In this document: piece by piece, positions 6,832-13,085 of the stretch | How positions within the stretch are numbered: position 1 is the first letter of the stretch | Layout: each line of letters begins with the position of its first letter | Assembly: GCA_030642645.1 (NCBI GenBank) | Contig: DAOWNJ010000015.1 | Coordinates: forward strand, 1-13,085 | Source: Dehalococcoidia bacterium | GTDB taxonomy: Bacteria; Chloroflexota; Dehalococcoidia; E44-bin15; DAOWNJ01 | Direction of reading: 5' to 3' | Length of the DNA: 13,085 nt | The notes under the pieces: model-generated | Seen by the model: the letters and a program-made list of their open reading frames with translations, nothing else | Database searches by the model: none | What the model was told of the DNA's origin: nothing | Translations under genes and position numbers: made by a program

Positions 6832-8666
6832 GTTTGAGCCCGGGTATTCTTCTCATCACGATATTCCTGCCCATGGCGGCAGGGCTACTGTGTCTCCTTG
6901 TTCCCGATAGGGTGAGGTGGGGGAGGGAGAGCATTGCCGTAGCCACCACCCTCGCTGTTTTCGTGATAGCCATCCTGATATTTATTGCCCCGGAGCTTAG
7001 GTTCCAGACCGGGGAGATCGGGTTGGGGATAAGGTATCTCGACCTCTACTCCTATAGCTTTAGCTCCTTCCTCCTGATGTTCTCTTCCCTCTTCGGACTG
7101 CTTATCTCCCTCTTCTCCATCAGGTATATGCAGGGGAGGGGAAGGCTCAGGGAGTACTATTTCTACCTCCTCCTCACATTAGGGGCAACAAATGGGGCGT
7201 TCCTGTCCGATAACCTCATCCTTTTCCTGGCATTCTGGGGTATCGTCATGGTGACGCTCTTTTTGCTCACCACCATCGGCTCAAGGGATGCCTCTCCTGA
7301 GAGGGTATTTGATGCCGGCCACAAGAGCCTGATGATCATAGGTGGTGCAGACATGGCGCTGCTCTTGGGCATTGGCCTCCTTTGGTATCTCAGCGGCACA
7401 TTTACCATGAGCGCTATCACTCCTCAAAGCGGGGGAATGGCAACAGCAGCGTTTGTCCTCATCATGCTTGGCGCCATATCCAAGGCAGGAGCAATGCCAC
7501 TTCATAGCTGGATACCAAACATGGCTGAGGCAGCCCCTACATCGGTCATGGCATTCCTCCCTGGCTCACTGGATAAGCTGCTGGGCATCTATCTCCTCTC
7601 AAGGATGGTCCTTAATTTCTACGAGTTTAGTCCGGGTTGCCCTATGAGCCTTCTTCTTATGATCATCGGGGCTGTGACCATTATCGCCGCGGTGATGATG
7701 GCTATGGTTCAGCATGATATGAGGAAGCTCCTCTCCTTCCATGCGGTATCACAGGCCGGCTACATGGTCCTGGGCATCGGAACCGGAACCCCAATAGGGG
7801 TCGCTGGTGGAATCTTCCATATGTTAAACAACTCCATCTTCAAGAGTGGCCTCTTCCTTTCTGGTGGCTCTGTGGAGCACGGGACAGGAGAGAACGACCT
7901 GGGGAAGCTCGGGGGGCTTGCCAAGGCGATGCCAATTACATTCATCGCCTGTCTTATCTGTGCACTGTCCATCTCCGGTGTTCCCCCATTTAATGGCTTC
8001 TTTTCCAAATGGATGGTGTATCAAGGGATTCTGGAGGCGGGGGCTTCCCAGTTCTGGATATTCCTCATAGCTGCTATGTTTGGTAGCGCCCTGACCCTGG
8101 CATCCTTCGTGAAGCTCATCCACTCCACCTTCCTGGGGCAGAAACCGAGGGAGCTTGAGGGGGTGAAGGAATCTGGCATCTCCATGACCATCCCGCTGAT
8201 AGTCCTGGCCGCCCTGTGTGTGGTATTCGGGGTATTTGCCCAGCTTCCTATAACACAATTCATCGCCCCGGTGGTAGGGCCGGTCACTGTGAGCGGCGTA
8301 TGGAGCCCCACACTTGCCACCGTCCTTCTGCTCGTTGCCCTGGCTATAGGGCTCATCATCTACTTTATCGGCAAGATAAGGGTCACCAGAGAGGTCCCTA
8401 TGTATATTGGAGGGGAGACTCTTGACCCTGTCGAGACAAGCGTCCCTGGAACCCGATTCTATGACACCATAAGGTTCATGGGCGTTTTCTCCGGGCTTTA
8501 CAGGAGGGGGGAGGAGGCGGTCTTCGACATCTATTCGTATGGGAAATATGTCCTCCCGGTAACCCGGGTTTTGAGTGTATTACACAATGGTCGTCTGACG
8601 ACCTATGTCTCATGGTGCCTCTGGGGGCTCATCATCCTGTTCCTTATACTGGTTGGGGTAGGGTAA
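6828..8666 (+). CDS. Antiporter-like membrane subunit (NuoL / HyfB / MrpA-N-like), atypical
   Basis: A 612-residue polytopic protein of the proton-translocating antiporter family. Recognisable parts are SKAGAMPLHSWIPN with the TM7-type Lys (K219), LDKLLGIYLL with a TM8-type Lys, HMLNNSIFKSGLFL with the TM12-type Lys (K339), and PPFNGFFSKW. The C-terminal ~110 residues (after VPMYIGGE) look like a lateral amphipathic helix followed by a last membrane segment (YVSWCLWGLIILFLILV), as in NuoL and HyfB. Two positions are unusual: the TM5 Glu of the usual FWE motif is Gly (W137-G138), and the second His of the HxxxHAxFK motif is Asn (N335). Function is presumably ion translocation or conformational coupling, but the missing Glu makes canonical pumping by this subunit uncertain. 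The ATG at 6828 overlaps the upstream stop. Confidence 0.9.
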   Translation: MSLSPGILLITIFLPMAAGLLCLLVPDRVRWGRESIAVATTLAVFVIAILIFIAPELRFQTGEIGLGIRYLDLYSYSFSSFLLMFSSLFGLLISLFSIRYMQGRGRLREYYFYLLLTLGATNGAFLSDNLILFLAFWGIVMVTLFLLTTIGSRDASPERVFDAGHKSLMIIGGADMALLLGIGLLWYLSGTFTMSAITPQSGGMATAAFVLIMLGAISKAGAMPLHSWIPNMAEAAPTSVMAFLPGSLDKLLGIYLLSRMVLNFYEFSPGCPMSLLLMIIGAVTIIAAVMMAMVQHDMRKLLSFHAVSQAGYMVLGIGTGTPIGVAGGIFHMLNNSIFKSGLFLSGGSVEHGTGENDLGKLGGLAKAMPITFIACLICALSISGVPPFNGFFSKWMVYQGILEAGASQFWIFLIAAMFGSALTLASFVKLIHSTFLGQKPRELEGVKESGISMTIPLIVLAALCVVFGVFAQLPITQFIAPVVGPVTVSGVWSPTLATVLLLVALAIGLIIYFIGKIRVTREVPMYIGGETLDPVETSVPGTRFYDTIRFMGVFSGLYRRGEEAVFDIYSYGKYVLPVTRVLSVLHNGRLTTYVSWCLWGLIILFLILVGVG

Positions 8667-8672
8667 AGGCTT

Positions 8673-9137
8673 ATGGTAGCAGTGAATGTTCTTTTGGGGT
8701 TGATGATACTGGCAGGGCTTGTTGCCCTGGAGATGAGGAATCTCAGAGTGGCTATCTACTCCCTGGGTGCTGGAGGGGTTCTATTCATCGTTATCTCATT
8801 TCTCATGGGTGCCCTTGAGGTAGGGATCGGTGGAGTCATACTCGTCGCTATCTTGATACCCTTGCTCATCTGGGCTGTGGGCAGGACTACCGGTGAGGAC
8901 ACCACCGCGAGGATGAGGCTGGAGGTGAATGAGATATTTGTGTTGATCTCCATAGTTGCGTTTATCGTCGTGTTGCTGGTGGTCATTATTCCTCTATTCC
9001 CTGAGCTCCCCTCAGTGCCAGAGGCAGTTGAGGGTCCTATGGGCTTGAGCATCCTCAGGGAGGTTCTCGTCCTCCTGGCGGCACTGGCGGGTGTCTGGGC
9101 TGTCTTGAGATTGGTGGGAAGGAGGGGCGACAAATGA
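8673..9137 (+). CDS. MbhD/MbhE-like membrane subunit (MrpA C-terminal region / NuoJ-like)
   Basis: A 154-residue protein with about five membrane segments. The first half (NLRVAIYSLGAGGVLFIVIS followed by FLMGALEVGIG) has the pattern of the MbhD / DUF4040 domain, in which a LGAPDVA-like turn sits between helices. The second half ends with ILREVLVLLAALAGVWAVLR, which resembles the GE..VL..A..GV.ALLR end of MbhE and of the MrpA C terminus. A single gene would thus cover what Mbh operons split into MbhD and MbhE. NuoJ is the structural counterpart in complex I, so that name is the main alternative. It lies between the two antiporter-like genes, with a 6-bp gap upstream and an ATGA overlap downstream. 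Similarity is from pattern recognition only. Confidence 0.7.
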   Translation: MVAVNVLLGLMILAGLVALEMRNLRVAIYSLGAGGVLFIVISFLMGALEVGIGGVILVAILIPLLIWAVGRTTGEDTTARMRLEVNEIFVLISIVAFIVVLLVVIIPLFPELPSVPEAVEGPMGLSILREVLVLLAALAGVWAVLRLVGRRGDK

Positions 9138-9433
9138 TAGCCACCTATACCCTCTGTGCCATCCTCTTCCTCGTTGGGCTTTATGGCGTGGTGAGGAGGA
9201 AAAACCTGATAAAGGTCATTATTGGCATTGCCATTATGGTTCAGTCAGTAGGGCTAGTCTTTGTTGTTCTCGGCTATAGTGAAGGGGGGGTTGGGGGAAT
9301 ATCACAGACAATGGGGCTGGTTGCCCTCATTGGTGGGCTTGCGGTGATGACGCTCATGATTGCGACATCGATTCGCCTTCACCAGAAGTATGGCACTTCT
9401 GACATCAGTGAGATAAGGAGGCTTAAGGGATAG
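9134..9433 (+). CDS. MrpC/MbhG/NuoK-like small membrane subunit
   Basis: A 99-residue protein with three predicted membrane helices, the usual size and topology for NuoK and MrpC. It has the family's GLYGVVRRKNLIKVIIGI segment (residues 15-32) and a C-terminal GTSDISEIRRLKG, close to the typical end of MrpC/NuoK proteins. In NuoK a Glu sits in the second helix (GLEIM); here the matching position is Ala (A33, GIAIM), which resembles MrpC more than NuoK. The protein should link the MbhDE-like subunit to the downstream MrpD-like antiporter subunit. ATG 9134 overlaps the upstream TGA and is preceded by a strong GGAAGGAGGGG stretch. Confidence 0.85.
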   Translation: MIATYTLCAILFLVGLYGVVRRKNLIKVIIGIAIMVQSVGLVFVVLGYSEGGVGGISQTMGLVALIGGLAVMTLMIATSIRLHQKYGTSDISEIRRLKG

Positions 9434-9435
9434 GG

Positions 9436-10932
9436 ATGTTACCGCTACTATTCGTAGTTATTCCACTTGGGGCGGCGCTGGTCATCTTCCTGCTCTCCAG
9501 GGTCTGGGAAAGGGCAGGAGACCTATTCGCCAATTTGGCAACCCTTTCCTTATTCGTCATCTCACTAACACTTGTTGGCCCTATCCTGAGAGGGGATACC
9601 TTTGCCTACAACCTTGGGGCAACATCTCCCCTGGGGATACATTTCACCATTGACGGTCTGAGCCTCCTTATGCTGATCACCATCAACCTGCTTTGCTTTA
9701 TGTCCAGTTTATATTCGGTGAACTATATGGAGAGGTATACGGCAAAGCCGAGGTACTACATCCTCCTCATGCTGATGATCATGGGGATGAATGTGGTTGT
9801 CCTTGGGGCTGATCTCGTCAATCTCTATATAGGTGTAGAGATCGCCGCCATCGCCTGCTATGCCTTGATCGCCTTCGGTGTAGAGCATGAATACCTTGAG
9901 GCCTCATTCAAATATCAGATAATGGGAACGGTGGCCACACTGTGCATCCTTCTGGGGATAGCCCTGATCTACAGGACAGCCGGAACCCTGAATATAGTCG
10001 AGCTCTACGATGCGGTGGCAGCTGCGGGGGGGATGGGGAACCCGATACTGGTCTTCTCCTCTGTCCTCTTCCTTGGGGGCTTTGGGCTTAAAGCGGCCTA
10101 TATACCGTTCCACGCCTGGCTTCCTGATGCCCACTCGACCGCCCCAACCCCTGTCTCGGCTATCCTTTCTGGTGTGTTCATAAAGGTAGTCGGGCTCTAC
10201 TGCATGATAAAGGTCTTCTTCAGCATCATCGGCCTAACCCCTGCCTTCTCGATGGTCTTGATGGTTCTGGGGGCGATTTCCATTATCGTGGCTGTTCTTC
10301 TGGCACTGGCTCAGTGGGACTCCAAGAGGCTCCTGGCCTATAGCAGCATAGAGCAGATGGGCTTCATCCTTTTGGGCATAGGAATAGGAACGCCCCTGGG
10401 GATCCTCGGTGCTCTATTCCACCTTATAAATCATGCTACATTCAAGTCTCTCCTGTTCTTGGATGCAGGATCGGTTGAAACAGCTACCGGAACAAGGGAC
10501 TTGAAGGAGTTAGGGGGCCTCAATCAGAGGATGCCGGTCACCGGGGTTACCACTGCTATTGCCTCCTTCTCTATCAGCGGTTTCCCTCCATTTAATGGCT
10601 TCTGGAGTAAGCTTATAATCATCATCGCCCTTGTCCAGGCTATTGGAATAGGTTATCCGGGCTTTGCCCCGGCCTATATCACCTTTGCGGTAATCGCTTT
10701 AGTGGGAAGCATATTGACCATGGCCGTATTTCTGAAGCTGGAGAGGCATATATTCTTCGGGAGCCTCCCCGAGAAATTGGCGAAGGTAAGAGAGGTCCCC
10801 TGGCTTATGTGTGCCCCAATGATAATCCTGGCTGCGGTATGTATAGGTGTGGGGATAGCTTTCCCCTGGGTGATTGGAAATCTCCTTGACCCGGCTGTCG
10901 GCGTTCTGTCAGTGTTTGGCCTAGGGGGATAG
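9436..10932 (+). CDS. Antiporter-like membrane subunit (MrpD / MbhH / NuoM-NuoN family)
   Basis: A 498-residue polytopic protein with about 14 membrane helices. All family charges expected for ion translocation are visible: the TM5-type Glu (E135 in YIGVEIAAIACYAL), the TM7-type Lys (K219 in GLKAAYIPFHAWLPDA), the TM8-type Lys (K250 in SGVFIKVVGLYC), and H329, H333 and K337 in FHLINHATFKSLLFL. FPPFNGFWSK is also present. This contrasts with the upstream NuoL-like subunit and makes this protein the best candidate for the active H+ or Na+ channel of the complex. Ion specificity cannot be read from the sequence. AGGAGG at 9416-9421 is a possible ribosome site with a long spacer; the GGGATAGGG just before ATG 9436 is another. 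Confidence 0.92.
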   Translation: MLPLLFVVIPLGAALVIFLLSRVWERAGDLFANLATLSLFVISLTLVGPILRGDTFAYNLGATSPLGIHFTIDGLSLLMLITINLLCFMSSLYSVNYMERYTAKPRYYILLMLMIMGMNVVVLGADLVNLYIGVEIAAIACYALIAFGVEHEYLEASFKYQIMGTVATLCILLGIALIYRTAGTLNIVELYDAVAAAGGMGNPILVFSSVLFLGGFGLKAAYIPFHAWLPDAHSTAPTPVSAILSGVFIKVVGLYCMIKVFFSIIGLTPAFSMVLMVLGAISIIVAVLLALAQWDSKRLLAYSSIEQMGFILLGIGIGTPLGILGALFHLINHATFKSLLFLDAGSVETATGTRDLKELGGLNQRMPVTGVTTAIASFSISGFPPFNGFWSKLIIIIALVQAIGIGYPGFAPAYITFAVIALVGSILTMAVFLKLERHIFFGSLPEKLAKVREVPWLMCAPMIILAAVCIGVGIAFPWVIGNLLDPAVGVLSVFGLGG

Positions 10933-10940
10933 GTAAAAAA

Positions 10941-11564
10941 ATGGCAACTATAAGAAGACCGAAGATTCGAGAGCTAAGAGAAGCGATTACTGCCCTGATT
11001 AAAGGGCCATATACTATTAAATATCCGCGTGAGCCTTCTATACCCCCGGAGACATACAGGGGGAAGCCGGAGTATGTTGAGGAGTACTGCGTCGGCTGTG
11101 GTGCCTGCAGCCAGGTCTGTCCTGCCAGGGCTATTGAGGTGAGCGATGAGATCACCGGCCCCCGATCCGGGGTGAGGAGGATAACCCTGCATTACGACCA
11201 CTGCATTTTCTGTGGTCAGTGTCAGAGGAACTGCATAACCGGAATGGGGATCAGGCTTACAAATGAATATGACCTTGCCACTTTCGACAGAAAAGAGGCG
11301 GTGGTTGGTGTTGAAAAGGAGCTGGTCCTGTGTGAATATTGCGGAGCAGTCATAAGCACCGTAGACCACATCCGCTGGATAGCCGAGGGGATGGGACCGA
11401 AGGCCTATGCCAGTTTAGGCCTGGTTCTGGCACTCCATGAGAGGTTGGGGTTGGTGGGGGAGACTGCTCCCCGTGGTGATATACCCATAGGCAGGTCCGA
11501 CCATGTAAGGCTCTTATGCCCCAAATGTCGCCGCGAGCTGATCGTGAGGGAGGAGTGGGGCTAG
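10941..11564 (+). CDS. HycF/HyfH/NuoI-like 2x[4Fe-4S] ferredoxin subunit with a C-terminal CxxC...CxxC extension
   Basis: A 207-residue protein. Two ferredoxin motifs, CVGCGACSQVCP (C50-C60) and CIFCGQCQRNC (C88-C98), can hold two [4Fe-4S] clusters linking the electron-input module to the small subunit's proximal cluster. Beyond them, LCEYCG (C131/C134) and LCPKCRRE (C193/C196) form a probable zinc-ribbon-like or rubredoxin-like site; HycF/HyfH proteins have a similar extra Cys region as far as I recall, whereas NuoI does not. The start of the protein (residues 1-40) is basic and may lie along the membrane subunit, as in NuoI. The second cluster motif ends in C-I and not the usual C-P. The gene follows the MrpD-like gene by 8 bp. 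Confidence 0.9.
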   Translation: MATIRRPKIRELREAITALIKGPYTIKYPREPSIPPETYRGKPEYVEEYCVGCGACSQVCPARAIEVSDEITGPRSGVRRITLHYDHCIFCGQCQRNCITGMGIRLTNEYDLATFDRKEAVVGVEKELVLCEYCGAVISTVDHIRWIAEGMGPKAYASLGLVLALHERLGLVGETAPRGDIPIGRSDHVRLLCPKCRRELIVREEWG

Positions 11565-11568
11565 GTTA

Positions 11569-12030
11569 ATGAGTGATGAGTTTGAGGCAAACCTTGGGAA
11601 GGAGTTGGCTGATGCAGACAAGGTGGTCATCTTGGGCGTTGGCAATGAACTCCGTGGTGATGATTATCTTGGCCTGGCGGTAGCAAGAGAGCTTGAGAAG
11701 GCTATTTCCTCAGAGAAGTATCAGGTAATTGTGGCCTGGAGCGCCCCGGAGAACTTTACTAGGGAGATAAAAGAGGCTTCCCCTTCTCTGGTTCTATTTA
11801 TTGATTCCGCAGATATGGGGAAGGAGCCGGGCTGCATCGAGATAATCGAGAAAGACAGGATAGCCAATATAACCTTTTCAACCCACAACCTCCCCCTATC
11901 AATCCTGGCCGATTACCTGACTTCAGAGGTGGGCTGCAGGGTCGTTATCGTCGGCATCCAGCCTGATTTGGGTGGGGGATCATCTGGGGTTGAGGAGGCG
12001 GTGGAGAGATTAGCCGCGGTCCTTTGCTGA
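11569..12030 (+). CDS. hycI: Hydrogenase maturation endopeptidase, HycI family
   Basis: A 153-residue Ni-dependent protease that removes the C-terminal tail of the large subunit after nickel insertion. Features matching HycI are GVGNELRGDDYLG (residues 23-35), SAPEN (58-62), IDSADMGKEPG (78-88), STHNLPLS from residue 104, and GIQPD. By alignment from memory, the metal ligands Asp, Asp, His of HycI correspond to D32, D79 and H106, all present. The nearest substrate is the HycE-like subunit at 5623, whose tail starts with the expected Arg-Met bond. It is 4 bp from the upstream gene and is the last plus-strand gene seen, which fits the end of the operon. Confidence 0.94.
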   Translation: MSDEFEANLGKELADADKVVILGVGNELRGDDYLGLAVARELEKAISSEKYQVIVAWSAPENFTREIKEASPSLVLFIDSADMGKEPGCIEIIEKDRIANITFSTHNLPLSILADYLTSEVGCRVVIVGIQPDLGGGSSGVEEAVERLAAVLC

Positions 12031-12109
12031 CAGGGTATTTACCACTCCCCATTCTAATATAGCTGCCCCATTTGCCATTCGTTTCAAGTAGTCTCTACCA
12101 GGTAGCAAC

Positions 12110-12138
12110 ATCGTTTTAAACAGTAAATCGAAAACGAT
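12110..12138. repeat. Perfect 8-bp inverted repeat with 13-nt spacer
   Basis: ATCGTTTT (12110-12117) is repeated as its exact complement AAAACGAT (12131-12138). The stem is AT-rich, and its first arm contains a TTTT run. It could be a weak terminator stem for the hydrogenase operon, about 80 bp after its stop, or a protein-binding palindrome. The sequence alone does not decide. Confidence 0.5.
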
Positions 12139-12197
12139 ACCACAAATCGGAGCGAAATCGCAAAGCCCAAACTGGCAAGCAACCACGCTTCTCTTCA

Positions 12198-12220
12198 GCC
12201 AATTAGACGGAGCTAATGGC
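12198..12220. terminator. Possible hairpin between convergent genes
   Basis: GCC-A-ATTAG pairs with CTAAT-GGC around an ACGGAG loop, an 8-bp stem with one bulged A. It lies just downstream (on the minus strand) of the stop of the gene at 12234-12680 and could act in either direction. Neither side has a T-tract, so an intrinsic terminator is only a weak suggestion. Confidence 0.3.
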
Positions 12221-12233
12221 CTCTACTATTCAG

Positions 12234-12680
12234 TTACTCAGCCTTGGTGAACTGCCCTGATAGGTGGAGCATCAGGAGGGTGCAGAACGTACCGAGTGCG
12301 ATGATCCTGAAGATAGTCCCGACGAGGATTGTGGCTCCTATAAACCATGCAGGGGCGAAACCTATGCTTTCCAGAATGAGGGCCAGAACAGCCAGCCCTG
12401 CAACAACCCATGCCAGGATAAAGAGGACGAGTCTATTTTTGAACCAGTCTGAAAGGTAGAGCAGCAGAAAACAGCCCGTTATCCCTATGAAGGCCGCTTC
12501 GCAGAGCCCACCGAAGCCAAGGGCTCCGCCCCAGCCGATGGCGGTGAGGATCAGGGCCAGAGCGGCTGCCCCGGCCACAACCCATGCCGAGATAAAGTAG
12601 ACCTTCTTCATCGTTGTCATCTCAGAGAAACCAAGCCGTGCCTTCTCAGGCTCCATTGCAATCTCTTGAGGCTCTGTCAT
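12234..12680 (-). CDS. Small membrane protein of unknown function with internal duplication
   Basis: A 148-residue protein that I do not recognise. After a polar N terminus of about 26 residues it has four hydrophobic segments arranged as two similar halves: A32-K81 and A90-K146. Each half opens with AWVVAG, and the first 18 residues match at 14 positions (AWVVAGAAALALILTAIG versus AWVVAGLAVLALILESIG); each ends with a LLxLS(D/G)xF segment. The start at 12680 is well supported by AGGAGGTG at complement 12685-12692, 4 nt before the ATG. It is convergent with the hydrogenase operon and probably unrelated to it. There are no catalytic motifs; a membrane or envelope role is inferred only from its hydrophobicity. 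Confidence 0.75.
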   Translation of the reverse strand: MTEPQEIAMEPEKARLGFSEMTTMKKVYFISAWVVAGAAALALILTAIGWGGALGFGGLCEAAFIGITGCFLLLYLSDWFKNRLVLFILAWVVAGLAVLALILESIGFAPAWFIGATILVGTIFRIIALGTFCTLLMLHLSGQFTKAE

Positions 12681-12684
12681 GCTT

Positions 12685-12692
12685 CACCTCCT
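12685..12692 (-). promoter_or_regulatory. Strong Shine-Dalgarno sequence for the 148-residue membrane protein
   Basis: On the minus strand AGGAGGTG lies 4 nt before the ATG at 12680, an almost complete match to the 16S rRNA 3' end. It supports this start over the internal methionines at residues 9, 21 and 24. Confidence 0.75.
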
Positions 12693-12735
12693 CGACTTAT
12701 TAGCTTTATTTAAGGTAAGGCCTCGTTACATCGTT

Positions 12736-12755
12736 GAAGCTGCCAACATAGCTTC
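12736..12755. repeat. 6-bp inverted repeat between the two minus-strand genes
   Basis: GAAGCT and AGCTTC are exact complements separated by 8 nt. It lies 15 bp past the stop of the right-hand gene on the minus strand, so it may form a hairpin in the intercistronic RNA. No T-tract follows, so a terminator role is doubtful. Confidence 0.3.
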
Positions 12756-12769
12756 TCGGCCCCTTGGCT

Positions 12770-13085
12770 TTACCTGAATGCGCCGCGGCGAACTGCTATA
12801 AACACAAGGCCTGGTATTGCCAAAAAAATAGCTGGCCATAACACGAGGATTGAAGCGATCGTTACGCAGATGGCTCCAGCCAGGGATAGGCCAAAGTTTC
12901 TTCCGGCACAGGCAAAACCCCCGCCCACTATGCCCATTATACCTAAAATGAGCCCTATTATACCCAGTGCCAAAAGTAGGCCACCACCGAAGAACAAAGT
13001 CATCCCCCCTCCCGTAGCCACCAGAATCCCAAGGATAAAAGTTATAACTCCAGCGATCACTGTCAGGACGCCGCCAGCTATAACC
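12770..13085 (-). CDS. Glycine-rich hydrophobic membrane protein, partial at the window edge
   Basis: This minus-strand frame ends with TAA at 12770-12772 and is open to the right edge, so the true start may lie outside the window. A GTG at 13060 would give 96 residues, but the in-frame sequence before it (VIAGGVLT) continues the same hydrophobic, glycine-rich pattern (VIAGVIT), which argues for a more upstream start. The protein has about three to four membrane segments, including a GGGLLLALGIIGLILGIMGI segment, and ends in a basic VRRGAFR. Such proteins often fall in poorly defined membrane families; I do not recognise this one and assign no function. It lies 90 bp upstream of the duplicated membrane protein in the same direction. 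Confidence 0.6.
   Translation of the reverse strand, partial: VIAGGVLTVIAGVITFILGILVATGGGMTLFFGGGLLLALGIIGLILGIMGIVGGGFACAGRNFGLSLAGAICVTIASILVLWPAIFLAIPGLVFIAVRRGAFR

Larger units (their letters stand above)
12031..12233. other. Intergenic region between convergent genes, with two inverted repeats
   Basis: About 200 bp without a credible gene. It separates the end of the hydrogenase operon from the convergent minus-strand gene. It is locally AT-richer than the flanking genes and contains two inverted repeats (listed separately) and three copies of AAATCG (12125-12130, 12144-12149, 12155-12160). I see no tRNA, CRISPR repeat or clear poly-U intrinsic terminator in it. Confidence 0.7.

Noticed and set aside
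3829..10932. Respiratory complex I (NADH:quinone oxidoreductase) operon
   Set aside because: The NuoD-like subunit carries both CxxC [NiFe] motifs, a HycI protease is present, and no NuoA, NuoE or NuoF homologue is visible.
12244..12459. Plus-strand open frames opposite the duplicated membrane protein
   Set aside because: Their translations are polar and without motifs, while the minus frame has strong membrane periodicity, an internal repeat and a near-perfect Shine-Dalgarno sequence.
1..13085. CRISPR arrays, tRNA or rRNA genes, insertion sequences
   Set aside because: I saw no regular direct repeats with spacers, no cloverleaf-like or rRNA sequence, and no transposase or flanking terminal repeats.

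Overview
This window holds most of one long plus-strand operon (positions 1 to about 12030) for a membrane-bound, energy-converting [NiFe] hydrogenase of the group 4 / formate-hydrogenlyase / complex I superfamily. Two small minus-strand genes for hydrophobic proteins follow at the right end. The first and last genes are cut by the window edges. The organism must be a hydrogen-metabolising anaerobe. Good Shine-Dalgarno sequences, ATG/GTG/TTG starts and heavy use of AGG (Arg) and ATA (Ile) codons fit an anaerobic bacterium or archaeon with moderate GC content. I cannot place it further from sequence alone.

Layout. (i) 2-1547: an NAD(P)H-handling module. It comprises the C-terminal two thirds of a HydB/AsrA-type iron-sulfur protein and a complete HydG/AsrB-type FAD/NAD(P)/[2Fe-2S] protein, as found in soluble sulfhydrogenases (group 3b) and anaerobic sulfite reductase. 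(ii) 1554-3826: a molybdopterin-oxidoreductase-family protein that seems to lack the catalytic Cys/Sec of formate dehydrogenases, and a HycB-type ferredoxin with four [4Fe-4S] sites. (iii) 3829-6831: the hydrogenase core, namely the HycD/NuoH membrane anchor, HycG/NuoB small subunit, a separate NuoC-like subunit and the HycE/NuoD-like large subunit with all four [NiFe] cysteines. (iv) 6828-10932: the ion-translocating membrane arm, namely an atypical NuoL/HyfB-like antiporter subunit, an MbhD/MbhE (MrpA C-terminus)-like protein, an MrpC/NuoK-like protein and a canonical MrpD/NuoM/NuoN-like antiporter subunit. (v) 10941-12030: a HycF/NuoI-like ferredoxin and a HycI-type maturation protease. (vi) 12031-12233: an intergenic region with two inverted repeats between convergent genes. 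(vii) 12234-13085: two minus-strand genes for small membrane proteins of unknown function, one with a clear internal duplication.

How the genes may work together (inference). Electrons would pass between NAD(P)H and the [NiFe] site along HydG (FAD, [2Fe-2S]), HydB, the HycB-like and MopB Fe-S clusters, the HycF/NuoI-like protein and the HycG-like proximal cluster. The membrane arm would couple this to H+ or Na+ movement. H2-driven NAD(P)+ reduction could then conserve energy, or an ion gradient could drive H2 release from NAD(P)H. The notable point is the combination: the diaphorase of a soluble group 3b hydrogenase and an apparently inactive FDH-like protein joined in one operon to a membrane-bound group 4 hydrogenase with a partly Mrp-like arm.
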